Assembly (NCBI GenBank): GCA_025455205.1
Contig: JALOMZ010000175.1
Location: 1-5,451, forward strand
Direction: 5' to 3'
Source: Chitinophagaceae bacterium
Lineage (GTDB): Bacteria > Bacteroidota > Bacteroidia > Chitinophagales > Chitinophagaceae
DNA length: 5,451 nucleotides
This document shows positions 1 through 5,451 of the stretch, in pieces. Under the pieces are notes generated by a model. It had not been told where the DNA came from. It did not search any database and saw nothing but the letters and a program-made list of their open reading frames with translations. Numbering within the stretch: the first letter of the stretch is position 1; each line of letters begins with the position of its first letter. A program made the translations under genes and the position numbers.

Positions 1-951
1 CCATACAGATTGCTGCACATAGGGTATTCCATGCCTTTTGGCCAGGGCCTTTACCAGGGGCTGGGCCTTTCGGTACTGCAGCATGGTAAGGTCGGGCCAC
101 AGGTGGTGTTCTATCTGGTAGTTGAGGTATCCGTGCAGGAAGTCGTTGAGGTTGGAGCCGGTGTTAAAATTGACCGATCCGGCAATCTGCCGGAAATAGA
201 ACTGTTCCTTGTCCTGCAGGGGCGTATCAAAGCGGTAGACATCATCACCGGTGTGGTTGGTTACAATCACGGCAAAGCTGTGCAGGTTGGTGAGCATTTC
301 TGCACCCAGTATGTTGATGAGTACAAACAAGGCCGCCTGTTCAGAGATCAGCAGGAATAACCCGGGTATCAGCATAAAATGGATCAGCACGTAATTGCGG
401 TACCAGGCATTCAATGTATTGCCGGAATAGTAGATGAATTTCCAGGTCATAGCCATAAGCGCAATCAGGAAAACCTTAACTGGTGCGGGCCAGGACTTCT
501 GTCGCAGCCATTCCAGGTTTCGTTCCACCAGGTCGGGGTCTGTGTGTTCTCCCAGGTAATAATGATGCAGGTGGTTGTGTTCATGGCTCCAGGCGGGTGG
601 CCAGATCCAGTCGGGCCAGTCGATCCATCTGCGCCAGCCCCTGGCAAACTGCTGACTTGTATGGCGGCGGGCCACCCCGGGAATATGGTCGTAGCCACGA
701 TGCAGGATATGATGCGCCATCATGGTCCAGCTGCCCGTTTTGTATTGGCTGATGAGCAGGGCCGAAAACGGATTTGGTATGATCCAGGCGGTAGCCATCC
801 CCACCAGGCCACAACTACGGGTCCAGCGCTCCATTTTTGCCAGGTGCTGCAGATCGGCAAGTCCGGCTTCCTGCCTGACCGCCTGCCGGATGGCATTCAG
901 TTCTGCCTTGAGGGTATAGCCCATTTGTAGCCAATGCGTGGGTGAAGCCAT
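1..951 (-). CDS. Membrane fatty acid desaturase (partial, 3' end beyond window)
   Basis: This is an integral-membrane di-iron desaturase (FA_desaturase family) that would introduce a double bond into an acyl chain of a membrane lipid or acyl-CoA. The reverse strand stays open from the left edge to a start at 951, giving 317 visible residues. All three histidine boxes are present: HHILH at about 80-84, HNHLHH at 125-130 and QIEHH at 279-283. Hydrophobic stretches lie between them (about 45-68, 158-175 and 185-216). The visible end, in a KALAKRHGIPY context, resembles the normal C-terminus of the family, so probably few residues are missing. No cytochrome b5 domain is visible. The start at 951 (MASPTHW) has no Shine-Dalgarno sequence. 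An in-frame ATG at 1035 would add 28 poorly structured residues, and one at 924 is also possible. Regiospecificity cannot be read from the sequence; QIEHH-type boxes occur in delta-6/linoleoyl-type enzymes, among others. Confidence 0.93.
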   Translation of the reverse strand, partial: MASPTHWLQMGYTLKAELNAIRQAVRQEAGLADLQHLAKMERWTRSCGLVGMATAWIIPNPFSALLISQYKTGSWTMMAHHILHRGYDHIPGVARRHTSQQFARGWRRWIDWPDWIWPPAWSHEHNHLHHYYLGEHTDPDLVERNLEWLRQKSWPAPVKVFLIALMAMTWKFIYYSGNTLNAWYRNYVLIHFMLIPGLFLLISEQAALFVLINILGAEMLTNLHSFAVIVTNHTGDDVYRFDTPLQDKEQFYFRQIAGSVNFNTGSNLNDFLHGYLNYQIEHHLWPDLTMLQYRKAQPLVKALAKRHGIPYVQQSVW

Positions 952-1121
952 GAAGGTAGGGATGCCTGCAGCAAATAAGCCATGTGCTGGCCCTGGAGTC
1001 AATAGCCGGCAGGGTTTATCGCGTGCCCCGCTCATCCAACTTGCGGTCCATTCATCCCAATGACGGGTTTGACCTGTAACAACCGGGAGCCCCAACCGTA
1101 TCGGGTAAAACACACTCGTTT

Positions 1122-1775
1122 ATGAAAAAAATGCTATTTGCCGGGGCGCTGTCTGTTCTGGCCATGTACACCTTCTCGCAGCAAACGGTTTACGATGCGC
1201 ATGCGGAGCAGCGCGCGGTAAAGCCATTTACCGCTATTGAAGCTTCGGCTGGCATAGAAGTGCTGATAACCCCTGGCGACAAAGAAGCGCTGGCGGTAAG
1301 TTCATCAGACCCTGAACTGGCAAAATATATCATTACCGAGGTGGAAGGGGAAACCCTGAAAATCAGGATCGATCCCATCTGGAAATGGGGCAACAAAACA
1401 CGGAACTGGCGCGTAAAAGCCTATGTTTCGTACCGCCAGTTGCATAAGGTAAAGGCCAGCAGCGGCGCCATCGTGAAAGGAGAGATAAGGGCCGGTGCGC
1501 TGGCCCTGACATCAAACAGCGGCGCTGTTATGAACCTGAAAGGCGTTGCTGAGAAACTGGAGGTAGATGCCAGCAGCGGGGCCGTATGCAAGGGATACGA
1601 CCTCAAAACGGATTTCCTGGTGGCCGATGTGAGCAGTGGGGCCAATGTGCAGGTTACTGTAAACAAGGAAGTGGATGCCGAGGCCAGCAGCGGCGCCATG
1701 GTTACTTTTAAGGGGCAGGCCCTGATCCGGAATATCAATGTGAGCAGCGGTGGAAACGTAAAGAAAGTGCAATAG
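1122..1775 (+). CDS. Secreted GIN-domain (DUF2807) repeat protein
   Basis: The protein has 217 residues with an N-terminal signal peptide: MKK, then a hydrophobic core, with probable cleavage near residue 20 before QTVYDA. It is therefore predicted to be exported to the periplasm or cell surface. After a segment with ITPGDKEAL, typical of the putative auto-transporter adhesin head GIN domain (DUF2807), come six turns, each marked by a small-residue SSGA-like motif. The motifs fall at about 113, 132, 151, 171, 189 and 208 (the second reads NSGA, the last SSGG), a period of about 19 residues. This points to a right-handed beta-solenoid. The family is widespread in Bacteroidota but has no settled biochemical role; adhesion is only the database name. 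There is no sorting domain and no lipobox cysteine. The gene is divergent from the desaturase and ends before a hairpin at 1799-1831, so it is probably monocistronic. No Shine-Dalgarno sequence precedes the ATG. Confidence 0.93.
   Translation: MKKMLFAGALSVLAMYTFSQQTVYDAHAEQRAVKPFTAIEASAGIEVLITPGDKEALAVSSSDPELAKYIITEVEGETLKIRIDPIWKWGNKTRNWRVKAYVSYRQLHKVKASSGAIVKGEIRAGALALTSNSGAVMNLKGVAEKLEVDASSGAVCKGYDLKTDFLVADVSSGANVQVTVNKEVDAEASSGAMVTFKGQALIRNINVSSGGNVKKVQ
1458..1754 (+). repeat. In-gene repeat encoding SSGA turns, about 57-base period
   Basis: Six degenerate repeat units lie inside the DUF2807 gene, each carrying codons for an S/N-S-G-A/G turn. The motif codons start near 1458, 1515, 1572, 1632, 1686 and 1746. 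Nineteen bases are identical at 1453-1471 and 1681-1699, exactly 228 bases (four 19-codon units) apart, and a close copy begins at 1569. The repeats keep the reading frame, as expected for beta-solenoid coils. Confidence 0.8.
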
Positions 1776-1798
1776 CCAGGCGCATAAGATGAAGCCGG

Positions 1799-1831
1799 TA
1801 GCCTGCAGGCGGTGAATACGCCCGCAGGCTA
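1799..1831. terminator. Candidate bidirectional terminator hairpin
   Basis: The inverted repeat has 13-base arms (1799-1811 and 1819-1831) with one A/C mismatch and a 7-base loop. It is GC-rich and lies between the ends of the convergent DUF2807 and DoxX-like genes, 23 bases after the former stop. Neither side has a clean T tract (only tctatgttg follows on the plus strand), so Rho-independent function is plausible but not certain. Confidence 0.6.
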
Positions 1832-1897
1832 TCTATGTTGAATGACGTTCTGGCTGCGTATGTGCAGGGCCTTGTATGTGTGACCCAAACCTGGCCA

Positions 1898-2305
1898 TCA
1901 GTCGCTTTCCTCCAGGTGGAAATGCTGGTGGTGTGCACCCGCGGCAATATGCAGGGCAAAGCAGGCAATGGCAGTATCTTTCAGCAGGCTGACATAGGCC
2001 ACCTGGCGCATTTCTTCATCGCCGGCATCCAGGAAATTGGGCAGGTGAATGGCTACTACAAAAAACAGCAGCATCACCGCCAGTATGTAGCCGGTGAACT
2101 TCACATACTGGTTGGTCAGGAAGGAAAGCCCCACCAGAACAAAAGCACCGCCAACAATGTAGGCCCACATGATATTGCCCAGCCAGTTGGGCGGCAGGTA
2201 AACAAACAGGTTGCGGGGATTAAGGATATGGTAAATCCCCAGCAGAATGAGTACCACGGCCAATGCATAAATGGCGAATCTTGATACAATGTGGTATTGT
2301 TTCAT
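1898..2305 (-). CDS. DoxX-like four-helix membrane protein
   Basis: A small integral membrane protein of 135 residues from the chosen start. It has four predicted membrane helices at about 8-27, 43-63, 68-87 and 103-123. Family-like landmarks are GIYHILNP at the end of helix 1, LPPN in the following loop, a Y-x(2)-GG stretch in helix 2, a conserved-looking HLPN at 87-90 and LLKD at 107-110. This pattern matches the DoxX/DoxD-like superfamily as found in Bacteroidota. The biochemical role of these standalone proteins is mostly unknown, and quinone- or thiol-linked redox functions are known only for some relatives. The short C-terminal tail is histidine-rich (HHQHFH, 125-130). I chose the ATG at 2305 (MKQYHIV) because it suits the candidate promoter. 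ATG 2317 adds four residues, and ATG 2362 would read through that promoter. The gene has its own 180-base spacer after the channel gene. Confidence 0.75.
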   Translation of the reverse strand: MKQYHIVSRFAIYALAVVLILLGIYHILNPRNLFVYLPPNWLGNIMWAYIVGGAFVLVGLSFLTNQYVKFTGYILAVMLLFFVVAIHLPNFLDAGDEEMRQVAYVSLLKDTAIACFALHIAAGAHHQHFHLEESD

Positions 2306-2323
2306 ATAATGAGACATTTGAAT

Positions 2324-2353
2324 GCAAAAGTTATGGACAATTATCCATGCAAA
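2324..2353 (-). promoter_or_regulatory. Candidate promoter of the DoxX-like gene with internal palindrome
   Basis: Read on the minus strand, TTTG (2350-2353) is followed after 17 bases by AACTTTTGC (2324-2332), close to the Bacteroidota -33/-7 pattern TTTG...TAnnTTTG. The spacing is a little short and the first base of the -7 element differs. The interval is filled by a 16-base near-perfect palindrome, ATGGACAATTATCCAT (2333-2348), with one mismatched pair, which could be an operator. This is inferred from pattern only. Confidence 0.35.
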
Positions 2354-2411
2354 CCATGACAAAATGCAGAAAATGGGCTGCCATCGGCATGCGCCTCTGT
2401 CTGGTGTGATT

Positions 2412-2459
2412 CCGGCAAATGCCGGTCCAGTATCAGTTGGCTACCGGAGGCCGGGGCCT
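2412..2459 (-). terminator. Two GC-rich hairpins downstream of the channel gene
   Basis: Two small inverted repeats lie 26-75 bases past the channel stop codon on the minus strand: AGGCC-gg-GGCCT (2448-2459) and CCGGCA-aa-TGCCGG (2412-2425). Their position suits transcript-end structures, but neither is followed by a T tract, so the terminator assignment is weak. Confidence 0.35.
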
Positions 2460-2485
2460 GGAAGCTACCCGGGTGCATGCAACGC

Positions 2486-3304
2486 TTACAGCTCATGGCC
2501 GCAGTACTTGCAGAAACGGGCATCCTGGTCGTGGCCTTCCCGGCCGCAGGATTTGCATACCTGCAGGCTGTCCTTTCGCTGCCGCACAGACCGGGTCATT
2601 TCTGAGGTTACTATACCCGTGGGAACGGCAATGATGCCATAGCCAATGAGCATGATGATGCCGGCCACGAATTTGCCTAAGGGGGTCACGGGCGATATGT
2701 CGCCATACCCTACAGTAGTGATGGTTACAATGGCCCAGTAAATACTGTCCGGTATGCTGTTGAAACCGTTCTGTCCGTGTTCCACCAGGTACATCACAGA
2801 GCCCAGGATGATCACAATGGTAAACACCGCCAGCATGAAGATGGCGATTTTCTTGATGCTGGCCTCTATGGCGTGTCGCAGAAAACGGGCTTCACCTAAA
2901 AACTGGTGCATGTTAAAGATGCGGAAGATCCGCAACAGCCGCAGGGCCCTCAACACCATGAGTGCCTGTGTGCCGGATGCCACCAGGCTCAGGTAAGTGG
3001 GCAGAATGGATAGCAGGTCTATTAAGCCTAAAGGGCTGGATGCATATAAACCGGGGCGGGCCACCGTTGCCAGTCGTAGCAGGTATTCAGCGGTAAACAG
3101 GATAGTGAATATCCATTCAAGGGTATAGAAAAACTGACCATAACGCGCATGCAGGGAAGCCACACTATCCAGCATCACCACCAGCACGCTGGTGAAAATC
3201 ATCACCAGGAGGATGATGTCAAATGCTCTTCCGGCCCGGGTTCTGCTTTCAAATATGATCTCGTGCAGCTGGTCGCGCCAGTGTTTTATGTTGCTTGCAG
3301 CCAT
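2486..3304 (-). CDS. Voltage-gated potassium channel with C-terminal zinc ribbon
   Basis: This 272-residue ion-transporter family protein has the full six-helix Kv layout. S1 is at about 27-46, S2 at 58-77 and S3 at 93-108. S4 (114-131) carries arginines at 119, 122, 125 and 128 with the three-residue spacing of a voltage sensor. S5 is at about 150-172, a pore helix follows, then the potassium selectivity filter TTVGYGD at 196-202, and S6 at 211-234. It should form a tetrameric inner-membrane potassium channel gated by voltage. The cytoplasmic tail ends in a zinc ribbon with CKSC (250-253) and CKYC (265-268), placed where larger channels carry ligand-binding or RCK domains; none of those is present. 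The start at 3304 (MAASNIKHW) is the only sensible ATG before S1 and has no Shine-Dalgarno sequence. A TAACTTTA sequence at 3323-3330 (minus strand) could serve as the -7 element. The gene is divergent from the small membrane protein gene to its right. Confidence 0.95.
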   Translation of the reverse strand: MAASNIKHWRDQLHEIIFESRTRAGRAFDIILLVMIFTSVLVVMLDSVASLHARYGQFFYTLEWIFTILFTAEYLLRLATVARPGLYASSPLGLIDLLSILPTYLSLVASGTQALMVLRALRLLRIFRIFNMHQFLGEARFLRHAIEASIKKIAIFMLAVFTIVIILGSVMYLVEHGQNGFNSIPDSIYWAIVTITTVGYGDISPVTPLGKFVAGIIMLIGYGIIAVPTGIVTSEMTRSVRQRKDSLQVCKSCGREGHDQDARFCKYCGHEL

Positions 3305-3450
3305 GTATCAGGTGCTTGTTTCTAAAGTTAGGGTAATTAAGCGGCAACTGTTGCAGGCATCAGGCTTTAAGCCAATCGATTCAACCCAAAGTCTGCGGAA
3401 TCAGTACATGCATGCTTCACAGTGGCACAACCTGTTTTATCATGGTATTC

Positions 3451-3633
3451 ATGAAGCAATATGGTCTTGCTTTGATGGTGGTGGTAGTTTTGGCCATCAT
3501 CCTGATAGCTTTTCTCATCAAGGCAAATAAGCGGCACAGGAAAAGCTTGCAACAACAACTGGATCATGAAGGCGCTTCTCTTTACATACGTTCCGGCCGG
3601 GATGCCGAAGAGCCAGAGGTGGATAATGAATAA
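3451..3633 (+). CDS. Small single-pass membrane protein
   Basis: Sixty residues from ATG 3451 (MKQYGLALM). One strongly hydrophobic helix (about 5-23) is followed by a basic segment (KANKRHRK) and an acidic, polar tail ending EEPEVDNE. By the positive-inside rule the tail should be cytoplasmic. Short proteins with this plan, a membrane anchor followed by a charged K/R-rich then D/E-rich tail, are common hypothetical proteins in Bacteroidota; I do not recognise a function. ATG 3442 adds three residues and ATG 3412 thirteen more without improving the signal. The hydrophobic run followed by charged residues argues that it is coding. The gene converges with the transferase gene, leaving only nine bases between the stop codons. 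Confidence 0.65.
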   Translation: MKQYGLALMVVVVLAIILIAFLIKANKRHRKSLQQQLDHEGASLYIRSGRDAEEPEVDNE

Positions 3634-3645
3634 CCGGATTATTCA
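3627..3645. terminator. Palindrome spanning both stop codons of a convergent pair
   Basis: TGAATAA (3627-3633) and TTATTCA (3639-3645) form a perfect 7-base inverted repeat around CCGGA. The left arm ends with the TAA of the small membrane protein gene. The right arm contains, in reverse, the TGA of the transferase gene. It may act as a weak two-way 3' end structure; the stem is AT-rich and there is no extra T tract. Confidence 0.35.
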
Positions 3646-4368
3646 GGCTGATTCCTGCCAGTCAGAAGCAGATTTGCCATGCCCGGCTTCAGCCGGGTCC
3701 TGCCTGGCATGTGCGCAGGAAGCATAAGGGATCCAGTTCATCTGGTCGGGCTGCCAGATCTCAATATATTCTTTTCCGGCTTGCAGCTTGTAATCGAATT
3801 TGGGATTTTCCAGGGCTATGTAGCCGGGATAGAAATATTCCTTTCCGCTCTGGGCCGCATGACGCACGCTCTCCAGGTATAACAGCAGACCCAGGCTGTA
3901 CTTTCGGTAATCAGGATGGAAGAAGGTAAGGATACCGGCCGCGCTGCTCAGGCCTTCATCAAAATAGCTTGCCCCCACAAGTCTGTTGCCGTCGCGCACC
4001 TGCCACATGCGGGTGGGGAAGAAGTTATGTGGTTGCTGGTCTTGCAGGTATGCCTGGGCAGAAGCACTGGATTCGAAGTCAATGGAGGCCCGGTAACGGG
4101 CGTACAGCTCCTCTGTTTCGGCATTGAGGGTGGCGGGCATCAGCGAAAAGCGGAACCGGCGATTCTGTTTCAGCAGTTTGAGATGCCGGCTGCCGGGTGT
4201 CCACCGGCCCAGGGCCACACGGGCCCACAATACTTCAAATACCTCTGTCTCGCTGAGGTGTACATACCGCGTGGTAAATACGTGCTGCGACATGCGGTAC
4301 CAACCCATGGCCAGCAGGCCATCCATGAAGGCCGGATCCAGTGGCTGCTGCAACGGTATGTAGTACAT
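3643..4368 (-). CDS. Arginyl-tRNA--protein transferase (ATE/Bpt) family protein lacking the N-terminal cysteines
   Basis: The 241 residues belong to the arginine-tRNA-protein transferase family, whose members (eukaryotic ATE1, bacterial Bpt) move an amino acid from a charged tRNA to the N-terminus of proteins as a degradation mark. The GNAT-like C-terminal domain is clear: RFRF near 72-75, then a block at about 135-165 with YFDEGLSSA, GILTFFHPD and RKYSLG, and YFYPGY...NPKFDYKL at 178-195. The N-terminus has the expected GWYRM (22-26) and FTT, but the cysteine motifs that bind metal or an Fe-S cluster in canonical members are absent; the only cysteine lies near the C-terminus, at 218. Substrate and donor tRNA are therefore uncertain. 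The start at 4368 (MYYIPLQQP) matches the family; an ATG at 4470 would overlap the upstream gene and add 34 unlike residues. A TATTTTTG element ends five bases before this start. The C-terminal tail after about 216 is polar and not family-like. Confidence 0.8.
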   Translation of the reverse strand: MYYIPLQQPLDPAFMDGLLAMGWYRMSQHVFTTRYVHLSETEVFEVLWARVALGRWTPGSRHLKLLKQNRRFRFSLMPATLNAETEELYARYRASIDFESSASAQAYLQDQQPHNFFPTRMWQVRDGNRLVGASYFDEGLSSAAGILTFFHPDYRKYSLGLLLYLESVRHAAQSGKEYFYPGYIALENPKFDYKLQAGKEYIEIWQPDQMNWIPYASCAHARQDPAEAGHGKSASDWQESA

Positions 4369-4373
4369 GGCGG

Positions 4374-4381
4374 CAAAAATA
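4374..4381 (-). promoter_or_regulatory. Candidate -7 element just before the transferase start
   Basis: On the minus strand TATTTTTG matches the Bacteroidota -7 consensus TAnnTTTG exactly and ends five bases before ATG 4368. No good TTTG lies at the usual upstream distance; the nearest TTG is 24 bases away. If used, the transcript would be leaderless or nearly so. Confidence 0.3.
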
Positions 4382-4460
4382 AGGTTCCGCTTTGTCAGAC
4401 ATGCACAATGCGGAGGCCACAACGGAATGCAGGCCGGTTCTTGAACGGCGATAGGGGGCG

Positions 4461-5451
4461 TTAAAACCACCGCTGGAAAAACCGCCAGGCATTATCGCAG
4501 AAAATATTCCGGATGAGGAGGTCGGCGCCAATGCGGTTAAAGCTGTTCCGGAGCCGGTGCCCCTGCTGCGTGAAGTAGTTGTATGCGTGCCGCTCCAGGT
4601 AGGCGGCCAGCTCATGATACTGCTCCACGGTCCAGAATGAATTTAGCGGATCCACCAACCCATCGTAATCAGATCCTATGGCGAGGTGTCCCCAGGCGTA
4701 CAGGCCATGATCATCCAGCAGTTCGCCTATGTATTGGATCTGCTGCCACAGCAGCGCGCTGCGGTAATGCATGGCTTTGTGCCTCCATACCGGATTGGGG
4801 GTCGATTGGAGTGTTTGGTCGTTGGCAATGCGGCGTTCATCAAGCTGCAGCCCCATGATGCCATCCGAAGCAGCCATGGCCAGAATTTCATCGTCGTAAA
4901 AATTGATCTCATTATGATCCAATGCGGATGCTGCGCCTCCGACCGGAGTTTCCAAAGGCTGTATGAAGCGGTTGCCCAATTCCGGGTAGCGGCTTTCGGT
5001 GGCGCCGTGATGGGGAAGGCCATTAGCCACTCCATGGCTGATGATCACCGGCATCTGCTGCGCTGTTTGATCTTTTAGCCATTGCAGCCATTCCCGGCGT
5101 CCGGCTGCGCTCATGTGTTTAATGTCAATGAAGATGCGCCGGCCCAGCTGCTCATCTGCCAGCAGTTCCAGCACCTGGCGGCCCAGTGGGGTGATGCCTG
5201 TGCCCAGGCCCTCCTCCTGATTAACCAGGCGTGCTATGGGATTGCGCAGGCTACGCGCATGGCCACAAAGATGGTTGTAGAAGTGATGGCTGAACGTAAC
5301 AAACCAGGGCGCCTGGGGCATTTGCTTGAGGGCCAGGGTTCTTTGCAATACCAAAGCCTCGTCAACCGGCTGCTCGGTGCCCGTACCCAGAATATGCAAG
5401 CCTTCCACAGAGGGTATCAGGCAAATAATCATCTGATGGCTGGCACGCGAG
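4461..5451 (-). CDS. Peptidase M19 (renal dipeptidase-like) metallopeptidase, 5' end beyond window
   Basis: This is an amidohydrolase-fold protein of the M19 family, zinc dipeptidases that cleave dipeptides. The frame is open through the right edge (residues SRASHQ precede the first visible ATG at 5432), so that ATG is most likely internal and the N-terminal strand with the HxD metal motif lies outside. Counting from that ATG, the visible metal-site candidates are E10 in PSVEG (bridging glutamate), H133 in IISHG, H173 in DHNEINFYDDE (equivalent to the H..RN..D block) and D255 in AIGSDYDG; FIDIKHMS (101-108) matches the conserved strand before them. The spacing between the two histidines is 40 residues against 21 in human renal dipeptidase, so there is an insertion beside the active site. 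It could be a dipeptidase or a related amidohydrolase; no signal peptide can be judged. It lies directly upstream of the transferase gene, with 92 bases between stop and start. Confidence 0.85.
   Translation of the reverse strand, partial: SRASHQMIICLIPSVEGLHILGTGTEQPVDEALVLQRTLALKQMPQAPWFVTFSHHFYNHLCGHARSLRNPIARLVNQEEGLGTGITPLGRQVLELLADEQLGRRIFIDIKHMSAAGRREWLQWLKDQTAQQMPVIISHGVANGLPHHGATESRYPELGNRFIQPLETPVGGAASALDHNEINFYDDEILAMAASDGIMGLQLDERRIANDQTLQSTPNPVWRHKAMHYRSALLWQQIQYIGELLDDHGLYAWGHLAIGSDYDGLVDPLNSFWTVEQYHELAAYLERHAYNYFTQQGHRLRNSFNRIGADLLIRNIFCDNAWRFFQRWF

Noticed and set aside
10..930. Plus-strand open frames at 10-360 and 379-930
   Set aside because: They lie opposite the desaturase gene, whose reverse-strand frame carries all three histidine boxes; their translations resemble no family.
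1835..2284. 149-residue plus-strand open frame
   Set aside because: It is antisense to the DoxX-like membrane protein gene; its length follows from low stop frequency opposite hydrophobic codons.
2306..2362. Longer start of the DoxX-like protein at 2362
   Set aside because: The extra residues cover the candidate promoter and palindrome, and the first membrane helix is already complete from 2305.
3916..4464. 182-residue plus-strand open frame
   Set aside because: It is antisense to the transferase homologue, which has recognisable family motifs; its translation looks like no protein family.
4369..4470. N-terminal extension of the transferase with C-x(7)-CAC as a possible replacement cysteine cluster
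   Set aside because: It would overlap the end of the M19 gene, does not resemble the family N-domain, and the conserved N-terminus already begins at 4368.
5430..5432. ATG at 5432 as the true start of the M19 peptidase
   Set aside because: The frame continues to the window edge, and the family's N-terminal HxD metal motif is missing from the visible part, so the gene almost certainly begins outside.
1..5451. Search for a defence or mobile-element system
   Set aside because: No transposase, integrase, nuclease, toxin-antitoxin pair, direct-repeat array or shift in base composition is visible; the genes fit ordinary chromosomal families.

Overview
The window looks like ordinary chromosomal sequence from a member of the Bacteroidota, probably in or near the Chitinophagaceae. 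That placement is inference. It rests on the protein families present (a GIN/DUF2807 secreted protein, a Bacteroidetes-style arginyl-transferase homologue, a DoxX-like membrane protein, a small membrane protein of a kind common in this phylum), on the lack of Shine-Dalgarno sequences before the starts, and on TAnnTTTG-like -7 elements close upstream of several genes. Base composition is about half G+C and even throughout. I see no mobile element, tRNA, rRNA or CRISPR array.

Layout from left to right: (1) a membrane fatty acid desaturase on the minus strand, whose 3' end runs off the left edge; (2) a 170-base divergent spacer; (3) a secreted DUF2807 repeat protein on the plus strand, followed by a hairpin terminator shared with (4) a four-helix DoxX-like membrane protein on the minus strand; (5) a spacer with GC-rich hairpins and a palindrome inside a candidate promoter; (6) a voltage-gated potassium channel with a C-terminal zinc ribbon, minus strand; (7) a divergent spacer and a small single-pass membrane protein on the plus strand; (8) an arginyl-tRNA--protein transferase family protein, minus strand, ending nose to nose with gene 7; (9) an M19 (renal dipeptidase-like) metallopeptidase, minus strand, whose 5' end runs off the right edge and which lies directly upstream of gene 8.

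Four of the seven genes encode membrane or membrane-modifying proteins (desaturase, DoxX-like, channel, small membrane protein) and a fifth is exported, so envelope function dominates. They are mostly transcribed as single units with their own spacers, so no shared pathway can be claimed. The only plausible operon is the M19 peptidase with the transferase homologue. I find no convincing new multi-gene system. The items most worth checking are the cysteine-free transferase homologue beside a dipeptidase, the zinc ribbon on the channel, a palindrome between the presumed promoter boxes of the DoxX-like gene, and a palindrome that exactly spans the two stop codons of a convergent gene pair.
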